Source of the DNA: JAENVT01 sp963773085
GTDB taxonomy: Bacteria > Actinomycetota > Acidimicrobiia > Acidimicrobiales > Ilumatobacteraceae
Assembly (NCBI GenBank): GCA_963773085.1
Contig: CAVYZS010000018.1
Span: 558,001 to 622,000 of the forward strand
DNA: 64,000 nucleotides
Direction: 5' to 3'
Shown in pieces: positions 37,638 through 46,672 of the stretch (position 1 is its first letter; every line of letters starts with the position of its first letter). Under the pieces are notes generated by a model that did not search any database, had not been told where the DNA came from, and saw nothing but the letters and a program-made list of their open reading frames with translations. Position numbers and translations under genes: made by a program.

Positions 37638-38918
37638 ATGACCAAGATCGCCGTCATCGGGACCGGGTACGTGGGCCTCACCACCGGGGCCTGCTTCGCC
37701 CACATGGGTCACCACGTGGTGTGCGCCGACATCGATCCGGTCAAGGTCGAGAGCCTCCGCAACGGTGTGATCCCGATCGTCGAGCTCGGTCTGCAAGAAC
37801 TGGTCGAGGAGGGCCTTGCCGGGGGTCGGCTGTCGTTCGTGCTCGGCGCGGCGAACGCCGCAAAGGACTGCGACATCGCCTTCCTCTGCGTGCCGACGCC
37901 GCAGGGCGAGGACGGCTCGGCCGACCTCAGCTACATCGAGATCGCGGCCAGGGAGATCGGCCCGGTGCTTCCATACGAAGCGGTCGTCGTCAACAAGTCG
38001 ACGGTACCGGTCGGCAGTGCGAGGGTCGTCGAGCGAGTGCTCGGCCGCCCCGACGTGAAGGTGGTCTCCAACCCTGAGTTCCTCCGCGAGGGCTCCGCCG
38101 TCCAGGACTTCCTCAAACCCGACCGGGTGGTCGTCGGCTGCGACGACCAGGCCGCAGCACTGAAGGTGTCGGCACTGTACGACGGCATCAGCGCTCCGGT
38201 CATCATCACCGACCCTGCGTCAGCGGAAACGATCAAGTACGCCGCCAACGCATTCCTGGCCACCAAGCTCAGCTTCATCAACGCCATCGCCGCGATCTGC
38301 GAGGGCGTCGGCGCCGACGTGAACGACGTCGTGGTCGGCATGGGTTCCGACAAGCGCATCGGCCAAGACTTCCTCCGACCGGGCCCGGGATGGGGTGGGA
38401 GTTGCTTCCCGAAAGATTCTCGGGCGCTGTTGAAGATCGCTCACGACGCCGGGTACCACTTCGATCTGCTCGACGGAGTGATCGCCGTGAACGAGGAACA
38501 GTTCGACCGCGTCGCCGACAAGATCCGAGTCGCCGCCGGTGGGGATTTGAGCAACGCCACCATCGCGGTGTGGGGCCTCACGTTCAAGGCGCGCACCGAC
38601 GACCTGCGCGATTCGCCGTCGTTGGCCGTCATCAATCGCCTCGTGGCGGCGGGCGCGACGGTGCAGGCCTTCGACCCGACCGTCGCCGGCCCGAAGCCGG
38701 GCCTGCCCGCCGACATCATGATCGCCGACAGTCCGTATTCGGCCTGCAACGGAGCCGACGTGCTGGCCGTACTGACCGAATGGGACGACTTCCGCTGGCT
38801 CGATGTTGCACAAGTCGCTGCCGCAATGAGGGGACGGGCCGTCGTCGATGCGCGCAACCTGCTGGACCGCAACGAGTGGCGGCGAGCCGATTTCGATTAC
38901 CAGGGCATTGGTCGCTGA
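37638..38918 (+). CDS. ugd: UDP-glucose 6-dehydrogenase
   Basis: 426 residues, intact. KIAVIGTGYVGLTTGACFA is the NAD site. CVPTPQGEDGSADLSYIE and VVNKSTVPVGSARVVERVL follow, then NPEFLREGSAVQDFLKPDR. The catalytic Cys 256 is in GPGWGGSCFPKDSRAL. The C-terminal domain reads WGLTFKARTDDLRDSPS. It oxidises UDP-glucose to UDP-glucuronate. The product feeds the UDP-glucuronate decarboxylase two genes downstream. 61 bases after the tail-tube gene, but possibly a separate transcript. Confidence 0.92.
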   Translation: MTKIAVIGTGYVGLTTGACFAHMGHHVVCADIDPVKVESLRNGVIPIVELGLQELVEEGLAGGRLSFVLGAANAAKDCDIAFLCVPTPQGEDGSADLSYIEIAAREIGPVLPYEAVVVNKSTVPVGSARVVERVLGRPDVKVVSNPEFLREGSAVQDFLKPDRVVVGCDDQAAALKVSALYDGISAPVIITDPASAETIKYAANAFLATKLSFINAIAAICEGVGADVNDVVVGMGSDKRIGQDFLRPGPGWGGSCFPKDSRALLKIAHDAGYHFDLLDGVIAVNEEQFDRVADKIRVAAGGDLSNATIAVWGLTFKARTDDLRDSPSLAVINRLVAAGATVQAFDPTVAGPKPGLPADIMIADSPYSACNGADVLAVLTEWDDFRWLDVAQVAAAMRGRAVVDARNLLDRNEWRRADFDYQGIGR

Positions 38919-38937
38919 CCCCGTAGAATCGTTGATC

Positions 38938-39954
38938 ATGACTCGGGCCAGGGCACGATCACTCTGGCTCGCCGGGCCGGTATTGATCGCCGCCTGCTCG
39001 AGTTCGCCCAGCACCGAGGCACCCACATCGGCGCCTGGTGCACCGGCGACCACACCGGCGACGACGCCCAGCGCAACAACCCTGCCGTCGGCACCGGTCA
39101 CCACGGTCGCGACCATCGATCCGCCTTCTTCCACCCTCGCCACACCGACCACACTCGTGCCGATCGACCCGACAGTGCTGATCCCGATCGCCATCGGCAA
39201 CAAGCCGTTCCCCGCACCGGCCGACGACCTCGCCGTGGAACACCACGGCTTCACCGGCGACCCCAACGCGTGGTTGGCCGCGTGGCTGGTCACGCCGATG
39301 GCCGTCCCGAGCGGGCCCGATGTACGACTGCTCGGCTTCGAACGCACCGTCGGCATCAATACGACGACGGCCACCTACCTCACCGGGGCGATCGATCCCG
39401 AGGCAACGTTGGCCATGATCGAGACCCAACTCGCGCCAAGCCCGACCTACTCGGTCACACCCTCGACGAGAACCGATGGCACGATCACGATCTACGGCTT
39501 CGACGCCCGCCCCACCACGGTGCAGGGCGAGCCACCGGGCTGGCAGGTCGAGGCCAGCGTCGTCGACCAACTCGGCGTCGTGCGCATCCAGCGCAGCGAT
39601 TACAGCTTCGACAAGGTCGTGCCGACGTTCTCCGATCTACCCACCACGCTGCAGCCCGCTGTCCTCAGTCAGGACGCCATCGCGGTCAACATCGGTGGCG
39701 TGCTGTCGAGCATCGCCTACGAAGGTGGCGTCTCGTCACTGGGCGATTCGCCGGTCAATCGCACGCGCCTCGGCTACGACATACCCAGCGATCTCCCCAC
39801 GGCCACCGCCGACCTCTCCGCTCTTCTGACCACCGGTTGGGATATCGATGAGCAGCCCGACGCCGTGTACTTCACCTCGACCACCACGTCGGAGGTGTGG
39901 ACGCTCGACGACTTCGGTGGCGCCACTCATCTGACGTACGACACCGGAAGCTGA
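38938..39954 (+). CDS. putative lipoprotein of unknown function
   Basis: I choose the ATG at 38938, giving a lipoprotein signal with WLAGPVLIAAC as lipobox and Cys 20 as the lipidation site. Residues 22-70 are a Thr/Pro/Ala-rich spacer. The remaining 260 residues are two similar-looking halves (VRLLGFERTVGINTTTATYL; GYDIPSDLPTATADLSALL) with no family I recognise. 338 residues. The location between ugd and the decarboxylase suggests the envelope, not that it is an enzyme. Confidence 0.7.
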   Translation: MTRARARSLWLAGPVLIAACSSSPSTEAPTSAPGAPATTPATTPSATTLPSAPVTTVATIDPPSSTLATPTTLVPIDPTVLIPIAIGNKPFPAPADDLAVEHHGFTGDPNAWLAAWLVTPMAVPSGPDVRLLGFERTVGINTTTATYLTGAIDPEATLAMIETQLAPSPTYSVTPSTRTDGTITIYGFDARPTTVQGEPPGWQVEASVVDQLGVVRIQRSDYSFDKVVPTFSDLPTTLQPAVLSQDAIAVNIGGVLSSIAYEGGVSSLGDSPVNRTRLGYDIPSDLPTATADLSALLTTGWDIDEQPDAVYFTSTTTSEVWTLDDFGGATHLTYDTGS

Positions 39955-39987
39955 CATGCACTCCCCGATCACATCGACACGCCACTG

Positions 39988-40938
39988 ATGCGTCACCTCC
40001 TCGCCGGAGGCGGCGGCTTCGTCGGCTCTCACCTCGCAGACCTCTTCCTCGACAGAGGCGACGATGTCGTCGTCGTCGACAACTTCGCCACTGGGCGTCG
40101 ATCGAACGTCGCCCACCTCGCCGGCCATGAACGGTTCTCGTTGATCGAACACGACATCACCACCCCACTCCCCGGGTTCGGCGCCACGTTCGACGCAGTG
40201 CTCGATCTGGCCAGCCCCGCTTCACCGGCCGACTTCGCGACCATGCCACTGGAGATCCTGGCGGTCGGTTCGACCGGAACCCGCAACCTGCTCGACCTCG
40301 CCCTCGATCACCACGCCCGCTTCTTCCTGGCGTCGACCAGCGAGGTCTACGGTGACCCGCTGGTGCATCCGCAGCCGGAAACCTACTGGGGCAACGTCAG
40401 CTCGATCGGACCACGCAGCTGCTACGACGAGGCCAAACGGTTCAGCGAAGCCATCACCATGGCCTACCACCGGGTGCATGGCCTCGACGTGCGCATCGCC
40501 CGAATCTTCAACACGTACGGCGAGCGGATGCGGCCCGACGACGGGCGGGTCGTCAACACCCTCGTCGTGCAGGCGTTGCGTGGCGATCCGATCACGCTTC
40601 ACGGCGCCGGTTCGCAGACTCGCAGCTTCTGTCACGTGGCGGACGAGGTCGTCGGCTTGGCCGCTGTGCTCGACGGCCATCTCACCGGCCCGGTCAACGT
40701 CGGCAATCCGAATGAGTTCACGATCCGCGAGCTCGCCGAACTCATCCTCGAGCTGACCGGCTCATCCAGCAAGATCATCACCGTGCCACTGCCGCCGGAA
40801 CGCGACGGTGACCCAGTGCAACGCCGCCCCGACATCAACCTGATCGAATCGGCGTACGGATGGACACCGAAGATCGACCTCACTGACGGACTGACTCGGA
40901 TGATCGACTGGTTCCGAACCAAGGAGGCCATCACATGA
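39988..40938 (+). CDS. UDP-glucuronate decarboxylase-like SDR (UDP-xylose synthase)
   Basis: 316 residues. RHLLAGGGGFVGSHLADLF is the NAD site. LDLASPASPADF, FLASTSEVYGDPLVHPQPE and TYWGNVSSIGPRSCYDEAKR follow, the last being the UXS signature with the Tyr and Lys of the catalytic triad. ARIFNTYGERMRPDDGRV comes next. It should convert UDP-glucuronate from Ugd to UDP-xylose. Its stop overlaps the galE start by four bases. Confidence 0.87.
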   Translation: MRHLLAGGGGFVGSHLADLFLDRGDDVVVVDNFATGRRSNVAHLAGHERFSLIEHDITTPLPGFGATFDAVLDLASPASPADFATMPLEILAVGSTGTRNLLDLALDHHARFFLASTSEVYGDPLVHPQPETYWGNVSSIGPRSCYDEAKRFSEAITMAYHRVHGLDVRIARIFNTYGERMRPDDGRVVNTLVVQALRGDPITLHGAGSQTRSFCHVADEVVGLAAVLDGHLTGPVNVGNPNEFTIRELAELILELTGSSSKIITVPLPPERDGDPVQRRPDINLIESAYGWTPKIDLTDGLTRMIDWFRTKEAIT

Positions 40939-41934
40939 GCGTGCTCGTCACCGGCGGAGCCGGCTACATCGGGTCGCACACTGTTCGGCGATCTGACCGC
41001 CCTCGGGCACGAGGTCGTCGTGCTCGACTCGATGGAATACGGTCACCGTGACGCGGTCATCGAAGCGGAACTGGTCGAAGGCAACATCGCCGATCTCGAC
41101 CTCGTCGTCGAGCTCTGCACCCGTCGCGACGTCACCCAAGTAGTGCACTTCGCGGCGTACAAGAGCGTCGGCGAATCGATGGAACATCCTTCGCGCTACT
41201 GGTTGAACAACGTCACCGGCACCGTCAAGTTGGTCGAGGCGATGCTGACCGCCGGCGTCAAGGACATCGTCTTCTCGTCGTCCTGCTCGGTGTACGGCAC
41301 TCCCGCTGTCGTGCCGGTCACCGAGAGCGCCCCGATCCAGCCGGAGAGCATCTACGCCGAAACGAAGGCCATCACCGAACGGATCCTCCACTGGTACGGG
41401 ATCAGTCACGGTTTGCGCTCGGTCAGCCTGCGCTACTTCAACGCTGCCGGGGCCAGCGCCGACAGTCGCATCGGCGAGGACTGGCGTCAATCTCTGAACC
41501 TCATCCCGCTGGTCATGAAAGCCACGCTCGGCAAGGGTCCCGCAGTGAGCGTGTTCGGCAACGACTACCCGACCGCGGACGGCACGTGCATACGCGATTA
41601 CATCCACGTCGACGATCTCGCCGACGCCCACGTGAAGGCGCTGGACTACCTCGTCGCCGGTGGACCATCGACAGCGCTCAACGTCGGCACGGGCAGCGGC
41701 AGCAGCGTGATGGAGGTCATCGCCACCACCGAGCGCCTGACCGGTCGGTCGGTCCCCTGGCTCGCGGCGCCACGGCGCGCCGGCGACCCCGTCGCGGTGT
41801 TCGCCGACCCGACGCGCGCCGGCGAACTACTCGACTGGCATCCCGTACACGGCCTCGACGACATCATCGCCTCTGCGTGGCAATGGCACAGCACGCACCT
41901 CGACGGCTACGACTCGCCGTCGCCGTCACCCTGA
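40935..41934 (+). CDS. galE: UDP-glucose 4-epimerase, one frameshift near the N-terminus
   Basis: The ATG at 40935 gives MSVLVTGGAGYIGSHTV. One extra base near 40990 shifts the frame. The rest reads LTALGHEVVVLDSMEYGH, VVHFAAYKSVGESMEHPSRY, IVFSSSCSVYGTP (Ser), YAETKAITERILHWY (Tyr and Lys), SLRYFNAAGASADSRIGED and RDYIHVDDLADAHV. All are GalE hallmarks. It interconverts UDP-glucose and UDP-galactose. The 3' end overlaps the opposite-strand hydrolase by 28 bases. Confidence 0.88.
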
Positions 41935-42674
41935 CGCTGACGGTCGAGCCATCCGAGCAGCACAGCGACGGCTCGCGGATCGTGTCGGAGACGGTGACCG
42001 GCTCCGGGGATCAGACGCAGTTCAGCCGCGCCGTGCGATTCGGCGAGCTGGCGGGCATCGACGGTCGGCACACTGTCGTCGTCGTCGCCGTGCATCACCA
42101 GCAGGGGCCGCGGGGCCAGCCGACGGGCGGCGTCGACGGGCCGGAACCGGCGTAGCTCCCTGGCCCATTCGTCGAACGACGGCGGAAAGCTCGGGGTCCG
42201 TATCGCGCCGATCTCGCGGGCGTGTTCGAGGAACCTGCGGGGCTGCGCCGCCCAGTCGTCGAAATCGGCCCTGGGGCTGAGCAAGGCTGCGCCGCGCACC
42301 CGAGGATCGTCGGCCGCGACGCAGGTCACCACCGATCCACCGGTGTTCGTGCCGACGAGCCAGATTCCGGTCGGCGCGGCCTCGGCGATGAGATCGTCGA
42401 TGGCGGCTCGCAGGTCGTCGACCCAGCCCTGCAACGAGAAGTCACCTTCGCTCATTCCGCAGCCACGAAACGTGAACGTCATCGCCACCCAACCGAGCTC
42501 GTTGGCCATCCGATCGATCAACTCCGGGAACGTGCCGCCGCTCTGGCGTGCATCGAGCGGTCCGATGGGAAAGCCATGACACAGGATCAACCCGGGCAGC
42601 GGTCCGTGACGACCGGCAGGCCGCGCCAGGTAGCGGGCCAACACAAGGTCGCCGGATCGGAACTCGCCGTTCAC
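41907..42674 (-). CDS. alpha/beta hydrolase, Asn at the nucleophile position
   Basis: 255 residues. PGLILCHGFPIGPLDARQ has the H-G oxyanion segment, and GWVAMTFTFRGCGMSEG follows. The nucleophile elbow reads GIWLVGTNTGGSVVTCVA, where the usual Gly-x-Ser-x-Gly is G-T-N-T-G-G. The acid site is likely in PRPLLVMHGDDDDSVP and the His in PGAGHRLRHDPRAV. The fold is clear but a Ser nucleophile is not at the expected position, so it may be inactive or use a different residue. Its 3' end overlaps galE. Confidence 0.75.
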   Translation of the reverse strand: MNGEFRSGDLVLARYLARPAGRHGPLPGLILCHGFPIGPLDARQSGGTFPELIDRMANELGWVAMTFTFRGCGMSEGDFSLQGWVDDLRAAIDDLIAEAAPTGIWLVGTNTGGSVVTCVAADDPRVRGAALLSPRADFDDWAAQPRRFLEHAREIGAIRTPSFPPSFDEWARELRRFRPVDAARRLAPRPLLVMHGDDDDSVPTVDARQLAESHGAAELRLIPGAGHRLRHDPRAVAVLLGWLDRQRQGDGDGES

Positions 42675-42683
42675 CGTCTCGGC

Positions 42684-42908
42684 TTATGCCCTTGGTTTGC
42701 GTTGTCGACGCCTGACCCCCGGGCGAGCCAGTGCATACCCCCGATTGCGCGCCTCGACCAACGTGTCGGGCCCGAAGCACAGGCCGGTCTCGGTCTCGAC
42801 GATGTCGTCGATGACCGCCTCGTCATCCCACGCGTCGAGGTCGTAGACGAGCTGCGTGCGCTTGTCCCCGAGGAACCTGGTGTGCTCGAAACGCGACGGT
42901 CGCTGCAT
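42684..42908 (-). CDS. small hypothetical protein
   Basis: I start at the ATG at 42908, giving 74 residues (MQRPSRFEHTRFLGDKRTQL), rather than the ATG at 42932. DAWDDEAVIDDIVETETGL is strongly acidic and the tail GYALARPGVRRRQRKPR is basic. Its 3' end is 10 bases before the hydrolase start, so the two may form an operon. No family known to me; the size and style are those of conserved actinobacterial proteins. Confidence 0.6.
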   Translation of the reverse strand: MQRPSRFEHTRFLGDKRTQLVYDLDAWDDEAVIDDIVETETGLCFGPDTLVEARNRGYALARPGVRRRQRKPRA

Positions 42909-43022
42909 GGCGCTCGACGCTAGCGCGGTCATTCCCCGATGCGAGGATGAGCGGGTGCCCAGCGAGAGATCTCACCGCCCGTCAGTGGGCGACCACCGAG
43001 AATCCAGCACCGTGAGGACACT

Positions 43023-43859
43023 ATGACTCCTACCCAAGGGACTCCCATCGAGGCGACTCCCGCCGACACCATCGACAAGCTCCAGGTGATCTGGCAGTCG
43101 GTCTCAGCGCTGGGCGCCGAGCTCGACGAGCGCCAGTGGAAGCTGCCAACCGATCTCGTCGGGTGGACCGTTCAGGACAACCTGGCCCACATGATCGGCA
43201 CCGAGCGGATGCTGCAGGGTCTCTCTCCCGCGGCGGCGCCCGCCGCGCTCGGCGTGCACGTCAAGAACCCGATCGGTCAGTTCAACGAGGCCGAAGTCGA
43301 TGCTCGCCGGCGTTGCACGGGCGCGGAGGTGTTGGCGGAGTGGAACCAACTGGCAGCACAACGCATCGCCACACTGCGCAGCGGCGACGGCGCCTACTTC
43401 GCACAGGAGATGGCGACGCCCACCGGACCCGGCACGATGACCGATTTCCTGAACATCCGGGTGCTCGACTGCTGGATCCACGAGCAGGACATGCGCCGAG
43501 CAGTCGGCAAGCCCGGTCATCTCAGCGGCCCAGCGGCCGAGCACACCATCGATCGTCTGCTGCGCACCATTCCGATCGTGGTCGGCAAGCGCGCCGCGAC
43601 CCCCGAGGGCAGAGCCGTGGTCGTCGACATCACCGGCGAGGTCAGCCGACATGTGGTCTGCGAGGTCAACGGTGGACGGGCAGCGATCGTCGCTGCCGCA
43701 ACGTTCGAGCCGCTGGCCACCGTCACGCTCGATACCGAAGCCTTCGTCGTGCTGGCCACCGGGCGTCGCACCGCCACGTCCATCGCCGATCGCATCGACC
43801 TGGCCGGCGACCAGGCGCTCGGTCAATGCGTGGTCGACAACCTCAACATGATGATCTAG
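43023..43859 (+). CDS. maleylpyruvate isomerase-family mycothiol-dependent enzyme
   Basis: 278 residues. The N-terminal DinB-like helical bundle has DLVGWTVQDNLAHMIGTERM, giving the first metal His, and LNIRVLDCWIHEQDMRRAVG, giving the second His and the Asp. The C-terminal part (ITGEVSRHVVCEVNGGRAA) resembles the SCP2-like domain of this family. Such proteins use mycothiol as cofactor and are an actinobacterial hallmark. Reaction not predictable. Confidence 0.82.
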   Translation: MTPTQGTPIEATPADTIDKLQVIWQSVSALGAELDERQWKLPTDLVGWTVQDNLAHMIGTERMLQGLSPAAAPAALGVHVKNPIGQFNEAEVDARRRCTGAEVLAEWNQLAAQRIATLRSGDGAYFAQEMATPTGPGTMTDFLNIRVLDCWIHEQDMRRAVGKPGHLSGPAAEHTIDRLLRTIPIVVGKRAATPEGRAVVVDITGEVSRHVVCEVNGGRAAIVAAATFEPLATVTLDTEAFVVLATGRRTATSIADRIDLAGDQALGQCVVDNLNMMI

Positions 43860-43890
43860 CCGACCGCTGCGGGAAGCGGTGCCATTCGGC

Positions 43891-43933
43891 CGATGAGAGA
43901 TGAGCCGCCACCGGCCGCATAGCTCTCATCGCG
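43891..43933 (+). repeat. 43-bp palindromic element, copy A
   Basis: Starts CGATGAGAGATGAGCCG and ends CTCTCATCGCG with 15 bases between. Copy B is its inverted partner 16 bases away. Together they form a large potential hairpin between two convergent genes. The same element with the same 17-15-11 spacing is found inside the antitoxin gene at 47970-48012. Confidence 0.8.
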
Positions 43934-43949
43934 CCATCCGCAGTCGCAG

Positions 43950-43992
43950 CGCGATGAGAAGTGTGCGGCGCCCGACGGCTCATCGCTCATCG
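43950..43992 (-). repeat. 43-bp palindromic element, copy B (inverted)
   Basis: Read on the minus strand it begins CGATGAGCGATGAGCCG, has a 15-base middle with CGCACAC, and ends TTCTCATCGCG. It overlaps the last 13 bases of the opposite-strand gene at 43980-44459, including its stop codon. It shares both ends and the CGCACAC core with copy C at 48.0 kb. Confidence 0.8.
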
Positions 43993-44459
43993 CCGGGCTG
44001 GGGGACGTCGGGGTCGGTGGCCTGCGGGCCGACGGCGCCGATCGCCTCGAAGTAGGCGTGGTGTGCATCGACGACGTTGACCACATCGACATCGTCGAGG
44101 ATCTCGATACCGTTGCGCTCGGCTTCACCGAGCAGATAGCCAGTCAGCGTGTCCTCGTTGACGACGACCGGGACGGTGATGTCCTGCCGACGGTCGACCA
44201 CGTTCGAAGGTTGCAGACCCTTGGCATGCAACCAGCGCATGTGGAAGGTCAGCAGCTGCTCCAACTCATCGGGCGTGAGCCGCGACTGCGTGGCCGGCGG
44301 TAGGTACTCGGCAACGAACTCGACCGCCTCGTCGACGATGTAGACCGAGCGCGGCGCAACCGAGTCGAGCCGGCGAGCCTCCCGCCCGACCACGACTGCC
44401 GCGATGATGAACGTGCACAGCGCAGCGACCACGATGAGGACGAACGTGATGGCAGGCAT
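43980..44459 (-). CDS. membrane-anchored hypothetical protein
   Basis: 159 residues. The first 25 are a membrane segment (ITFVLIVVAALCTFIIAA). The rest is a soluble domain (YIVDEAVEFVAEYLPPAT, LTPDELEQLLTFHMRWLHAK, DITVPVVVNEDTLTGYLLGE). No family recognised. Its last codons lie inside the inverted 43-bp element B. Confidence 0.65.
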   Translation of the reverse strand: MPAITFVLIVVAALCTFIIAAVVVGREARRLDSVAPRSVYIVDEAVEFVAEYLPPATQSRLTPDELEQLLTFHMRWLHAKGLQPSNVVDRRQDITVPVVVNEDTLTGYLLGEAERNGIEILDDVDVVNVVDAHHAYFEAIGAVGPQATDPDVPQPGDER

Positions 44460-44496
44460 CGGATCGTCACCCTAGCGATGTCGCCGCGGAACCTCA

Positions 44497-44533
44497 GTTG
44501 GCGTCAGACCTCCCGAAGAGGCCCGACGCCAAC
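44497..44533 (-). terminator. hairpin terminator after the CHRD protein gene
   Basis: Outer stem GTTGGCGTC / GACGCCAAC (9 bp) at 44497-44505 and 44525-44533, with an inner CCTC/GAGG stem. It lies immediately downstream of the stop at 44541 when read on the minus strand. No long T-run. Confidence 0.6.
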
Positions 44534-44540
44534 ACTGGCG

Positions 44541-45449
44541 CTAGAACAGATAACCGACGACGTCGATCACGAAGTGTGTCGGATTTGCTCCACCGGTGAC
44601 CTTGACCTGGCCGGCAGCGTCGACCGACACCTGCGTGCTGACTGCGATGTTCTGGTTGGCACCGGCCCAGTTGATGCTGCTGGTCGCCGGCTCGGCAATC
44701 CCCGCGTTGTAGAGCTTGAGGAAACCTCCGACCCCGACTGTCTCGGTGACCGTCAGTGTGACGATGGCTGCGGTTGCTCCGGGCGGTACCGCGATGAAGC
44801 TCGTCCCAGCGGCGTTCTTGCCGTTGGCCAGGCTGATGGTCCGAGTTTCCAGGGCGGCGATCTTGGCTCCCGCGTTGTCACGTGAGTCGTAGGCCCGCAG
44901 CGGCACCGGAAGCAGGTGCGCCTCGCCGGCCGGTGGCGGCCCGGCGGCAAGCTGCCCGCGGATCGCGCCGTTCGCGAAGTCGGTCGTGTGGATGTTGACG
45001 TAGAAGGCGGCTGGGTTGTCGAGGATCGATTGAACGAGCGTCGGATCGGCATTGATGCACCCGGTTGCCGATGATGCACCGAGGGCGTAAATAGGCGTGA
45101 ACAGGTTGATCAGGACCGGCCCGTTCACACCGGCCGCGCCACTGTGGATGTGTGCTGCGCTCGGCGTTCCCGTGAGACCGGAGTAGGAGAGATCCCAGCA
45201 CACCTCGGCTCCCGTCAGCGGGGTGCCGTTGATGATGTCGAACGTGACTGCGGCAGCGCCGACGCCGTCGGTGTCGCCGACAGGCACTTCGTTGGCGCCG
45301 GTCAGGCGAGCGAGATGTGGAGTCTGCGCAACCTGCTGGAAGTTGAAGCTGCCCAGATTGCTGCGAGCGTTGCCGAAGGCGATCGTCGGTATTGCGATCG
45401 CTGCAGCGAGGCCGACTGCCGTCAGCGCAGCCAAGGATTTCTTTTGCAT
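44541..45449 (-). CDS. secreted CHRD-domain protein
   Basis: 302 residues with a signal peptide (SLAALTAVGLAAAIAIPTI). Residues 45-165 form a CHRD domain: LARLTGANEVPVGDTDG, VCWDLSYSGLTGTPSAAHIH and VNIHTTDFANGAIRGQLAA. Residues 175-302 are a second module (LRAYDSRDNAGAK, AIVTLTVTETVGVGGFL, PTHFVIDVVGYLF) like the repeats of the 10.3-kb protein. Exported; CHRD domains may bind metal or be structural, but the function is not known. It is a tandem paralogue of the upstream gene. Confidence 0.8.
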   Translation of the reverse strand: MQKKSLAALTAVGLAAAIAIPTIAFGNARSNLGSFNFQQVAQTPHLARLTGANEVPVGDTDGVGAAAVTFDIINGTPLTGAEVCWDLSYSGLTGTPSAAHIHSGAAGVNGPVLINLFTPIYALGASSATGCINADPTLVQSILDNPAAFYVNIHTTDFANGAIRGQLAAGPPPAGEAHLLPVPLRAYDSRDNAGAKIAALETRTISLANGKNAAGTSFIAVPPGATAAIVTLTVTETVGVGGFLKLYNAGIAEPATSSINWAGANQNIAVSTQVSVDAAGQVKVTGGANPTHFVIDVVGYLF

Positions 45450-45546
45450 GTCAGTACCTCTCGTAGGGGTTCACCGGATCGTCGAAGTTTCCGGTGACGG
45501 TCAGAAAGACCCTAGGCGAGAAGCACGGTCGGGACGAGGAGCAGAG

Positions 45547-45572
45547 CCGAGGCCTCCCGAAAGAGGCCTCGG
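45547..45572 (-). terminator. hairpin terminator between the two CHRD genes
   Basis: CCGAGGCCTC / GAGGCCTCGG, a perfect 10-bp stem with a 6-base loop, 16 bases after the stop at 45588 on the minus strand. Confidence 0.7.
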
Positions 45573-45587
45573 CGACCGCTCGACGTG

Positions 45588-46517
45588 TCAGAACAGGTAG
45601 CCGATGACGTCGATCACGAAGTGAGTGGCGTTGGCTCCGGCGGTGACCTTCACCTGGCCGGCAGTGTCGACCGACACCTGAGTGCTGACCGCGATGTTCT
45701 GGTCGGCACCCGCCCAGTTGATGCTGCTCGTCGCCGGCTGCGGGCTCGATGCGTTGTACATCGTCAAGAAGCCGCCGTTGCCGCCGACGCCGCCTACCGT
45801 CTCGGTGACGGTCAGGGTGACGATTGCCGCAGTGGCACCCGGAGGCACGGCGAGGGTCTGCACGGTCGATCCGAGCGTGTGGCCGCTGGCCAAGCTGATC
45901 GTGCGGGTCTCCCCTGCCAGGATCTTGGCGCCGGCGGAGTCACGTGAGTCGTAGGCGCGCAGCGGGGTCGGCAGCAAGTGAGCCTCGCCAGCCGGTGCCG
46001 GCCCAGCAGCCAACTGGCCTCGAATCGCACCACTCGGGTAGTCCGAGGTATGCACGTTGACATAGAAGTTGGCCGGAGTGGTCATGATCTCGGTCGCGAG
46101 TGTCGGGTCCATGTCGGCACAGCCGGTCGCGGACGTGGCTCCCAAACCGGGGAACGATGTTCCACCGGCGAGGACCACGACGGGCCCGACCACGCCGGCA
46201 GCACCGCGGTGGATGTGGGCTGCGGTCGGGGTGCCGGTGATGCCGCTGTAGGACAAGTCCCAACAGACCTGGGCACCCGTGGCAGGGATGGCGGCGTCGA
46301 TGATGTCGAACGTCACGGCCGCCCCGCCGACGCCATCAGGGTCGGCTGCCGGCACTTCATTGGCGCCGATCAGGCGTGCAGTGAACGGCGTCTGCGCCGC
46401 CTGGATGGAGTGCAGACTGCCCTGATTGCTGCGAGCGTTACCGAAGGCGATCGTCGGTACCGCAATCGCTGCGGCCAGCCCGACGGCGGTGAATGCGAAT
46501 AGTCGCTTGTTTTCCAT
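45588..46517 (-). CDS. secreted CHRD-domain protein, paralogue
   Basis: Start chosen at the ATG at 46517, giving a signal peptide RLFAFTAVGLAAAIAVPTIA. 309 residues. CHRD domain with RLIGANEVPAADPDGVGG, VCWDLSYSGITGTPTAAHIH and NVHTSDYPSGAIRGQL. The C-terminal module is the same as in the paralogue at 44.5 kb (LRAYDSRDSAGAK, ATHFVIDVIGYLF). The two differ mainly in a short loop of the CHRD domain and in a VGGNGGFL insert. A hairpin separates them, so each may be expressed independently. Confidence 0.82.
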   Translation of the reverse strand: MENKRLFAFTAVGLAAAIAVPTIAFGNARSNQGSLHSIQAAQTPFTARLIGANEVPAADPDGVGGAAVTFDIIDAAIPATGAQVCWDLSYSGITGTPTAAHIHRGAAGVVGPVVVLAGGTSFPGLGATSATGCADMDPTLATEIMTTPANFYVNVHTSDYPSGAIRGQLAAGPAPAGEAHLLPTPLRAYDSRDSAGAKILAGETRTISLASGHTLGSTVQTLAVPPGATAAIVTLTVTETVGGVGGNGGFLTMYNASSPQPATSSINWAGADQNIAVSTQVSVDTAGQVKVTAGANATHFVIDVIGYLF

Positions 46518-46608
46518 GTGAGTTCCCTCTCGTTGGATGGTTGCAAATGCCCGTCCTGGAGTGCCCACTACAGGGGCGACCATAACCACCCGGCGGCGAG
46601 AAGGGACC

Positions 46609-46626
46609 GCGGGCAGGCCCGCCCGC
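46609..46626 (-). terminator. short GC hairpin after the acyl-CoA dehydrogenase gene
   Basis: GCGGGC / GCCCGC stem with a 6-base loop, 47 bases past the dehydrogenase stop. No T-run, so it is a weak candidate. Confidence 0.35.
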
Positions 46627-46672
46627 TCAGATACCGCGTCTGCTTCGCAGCGTGCCGCTCCGCTTCCGCTGC

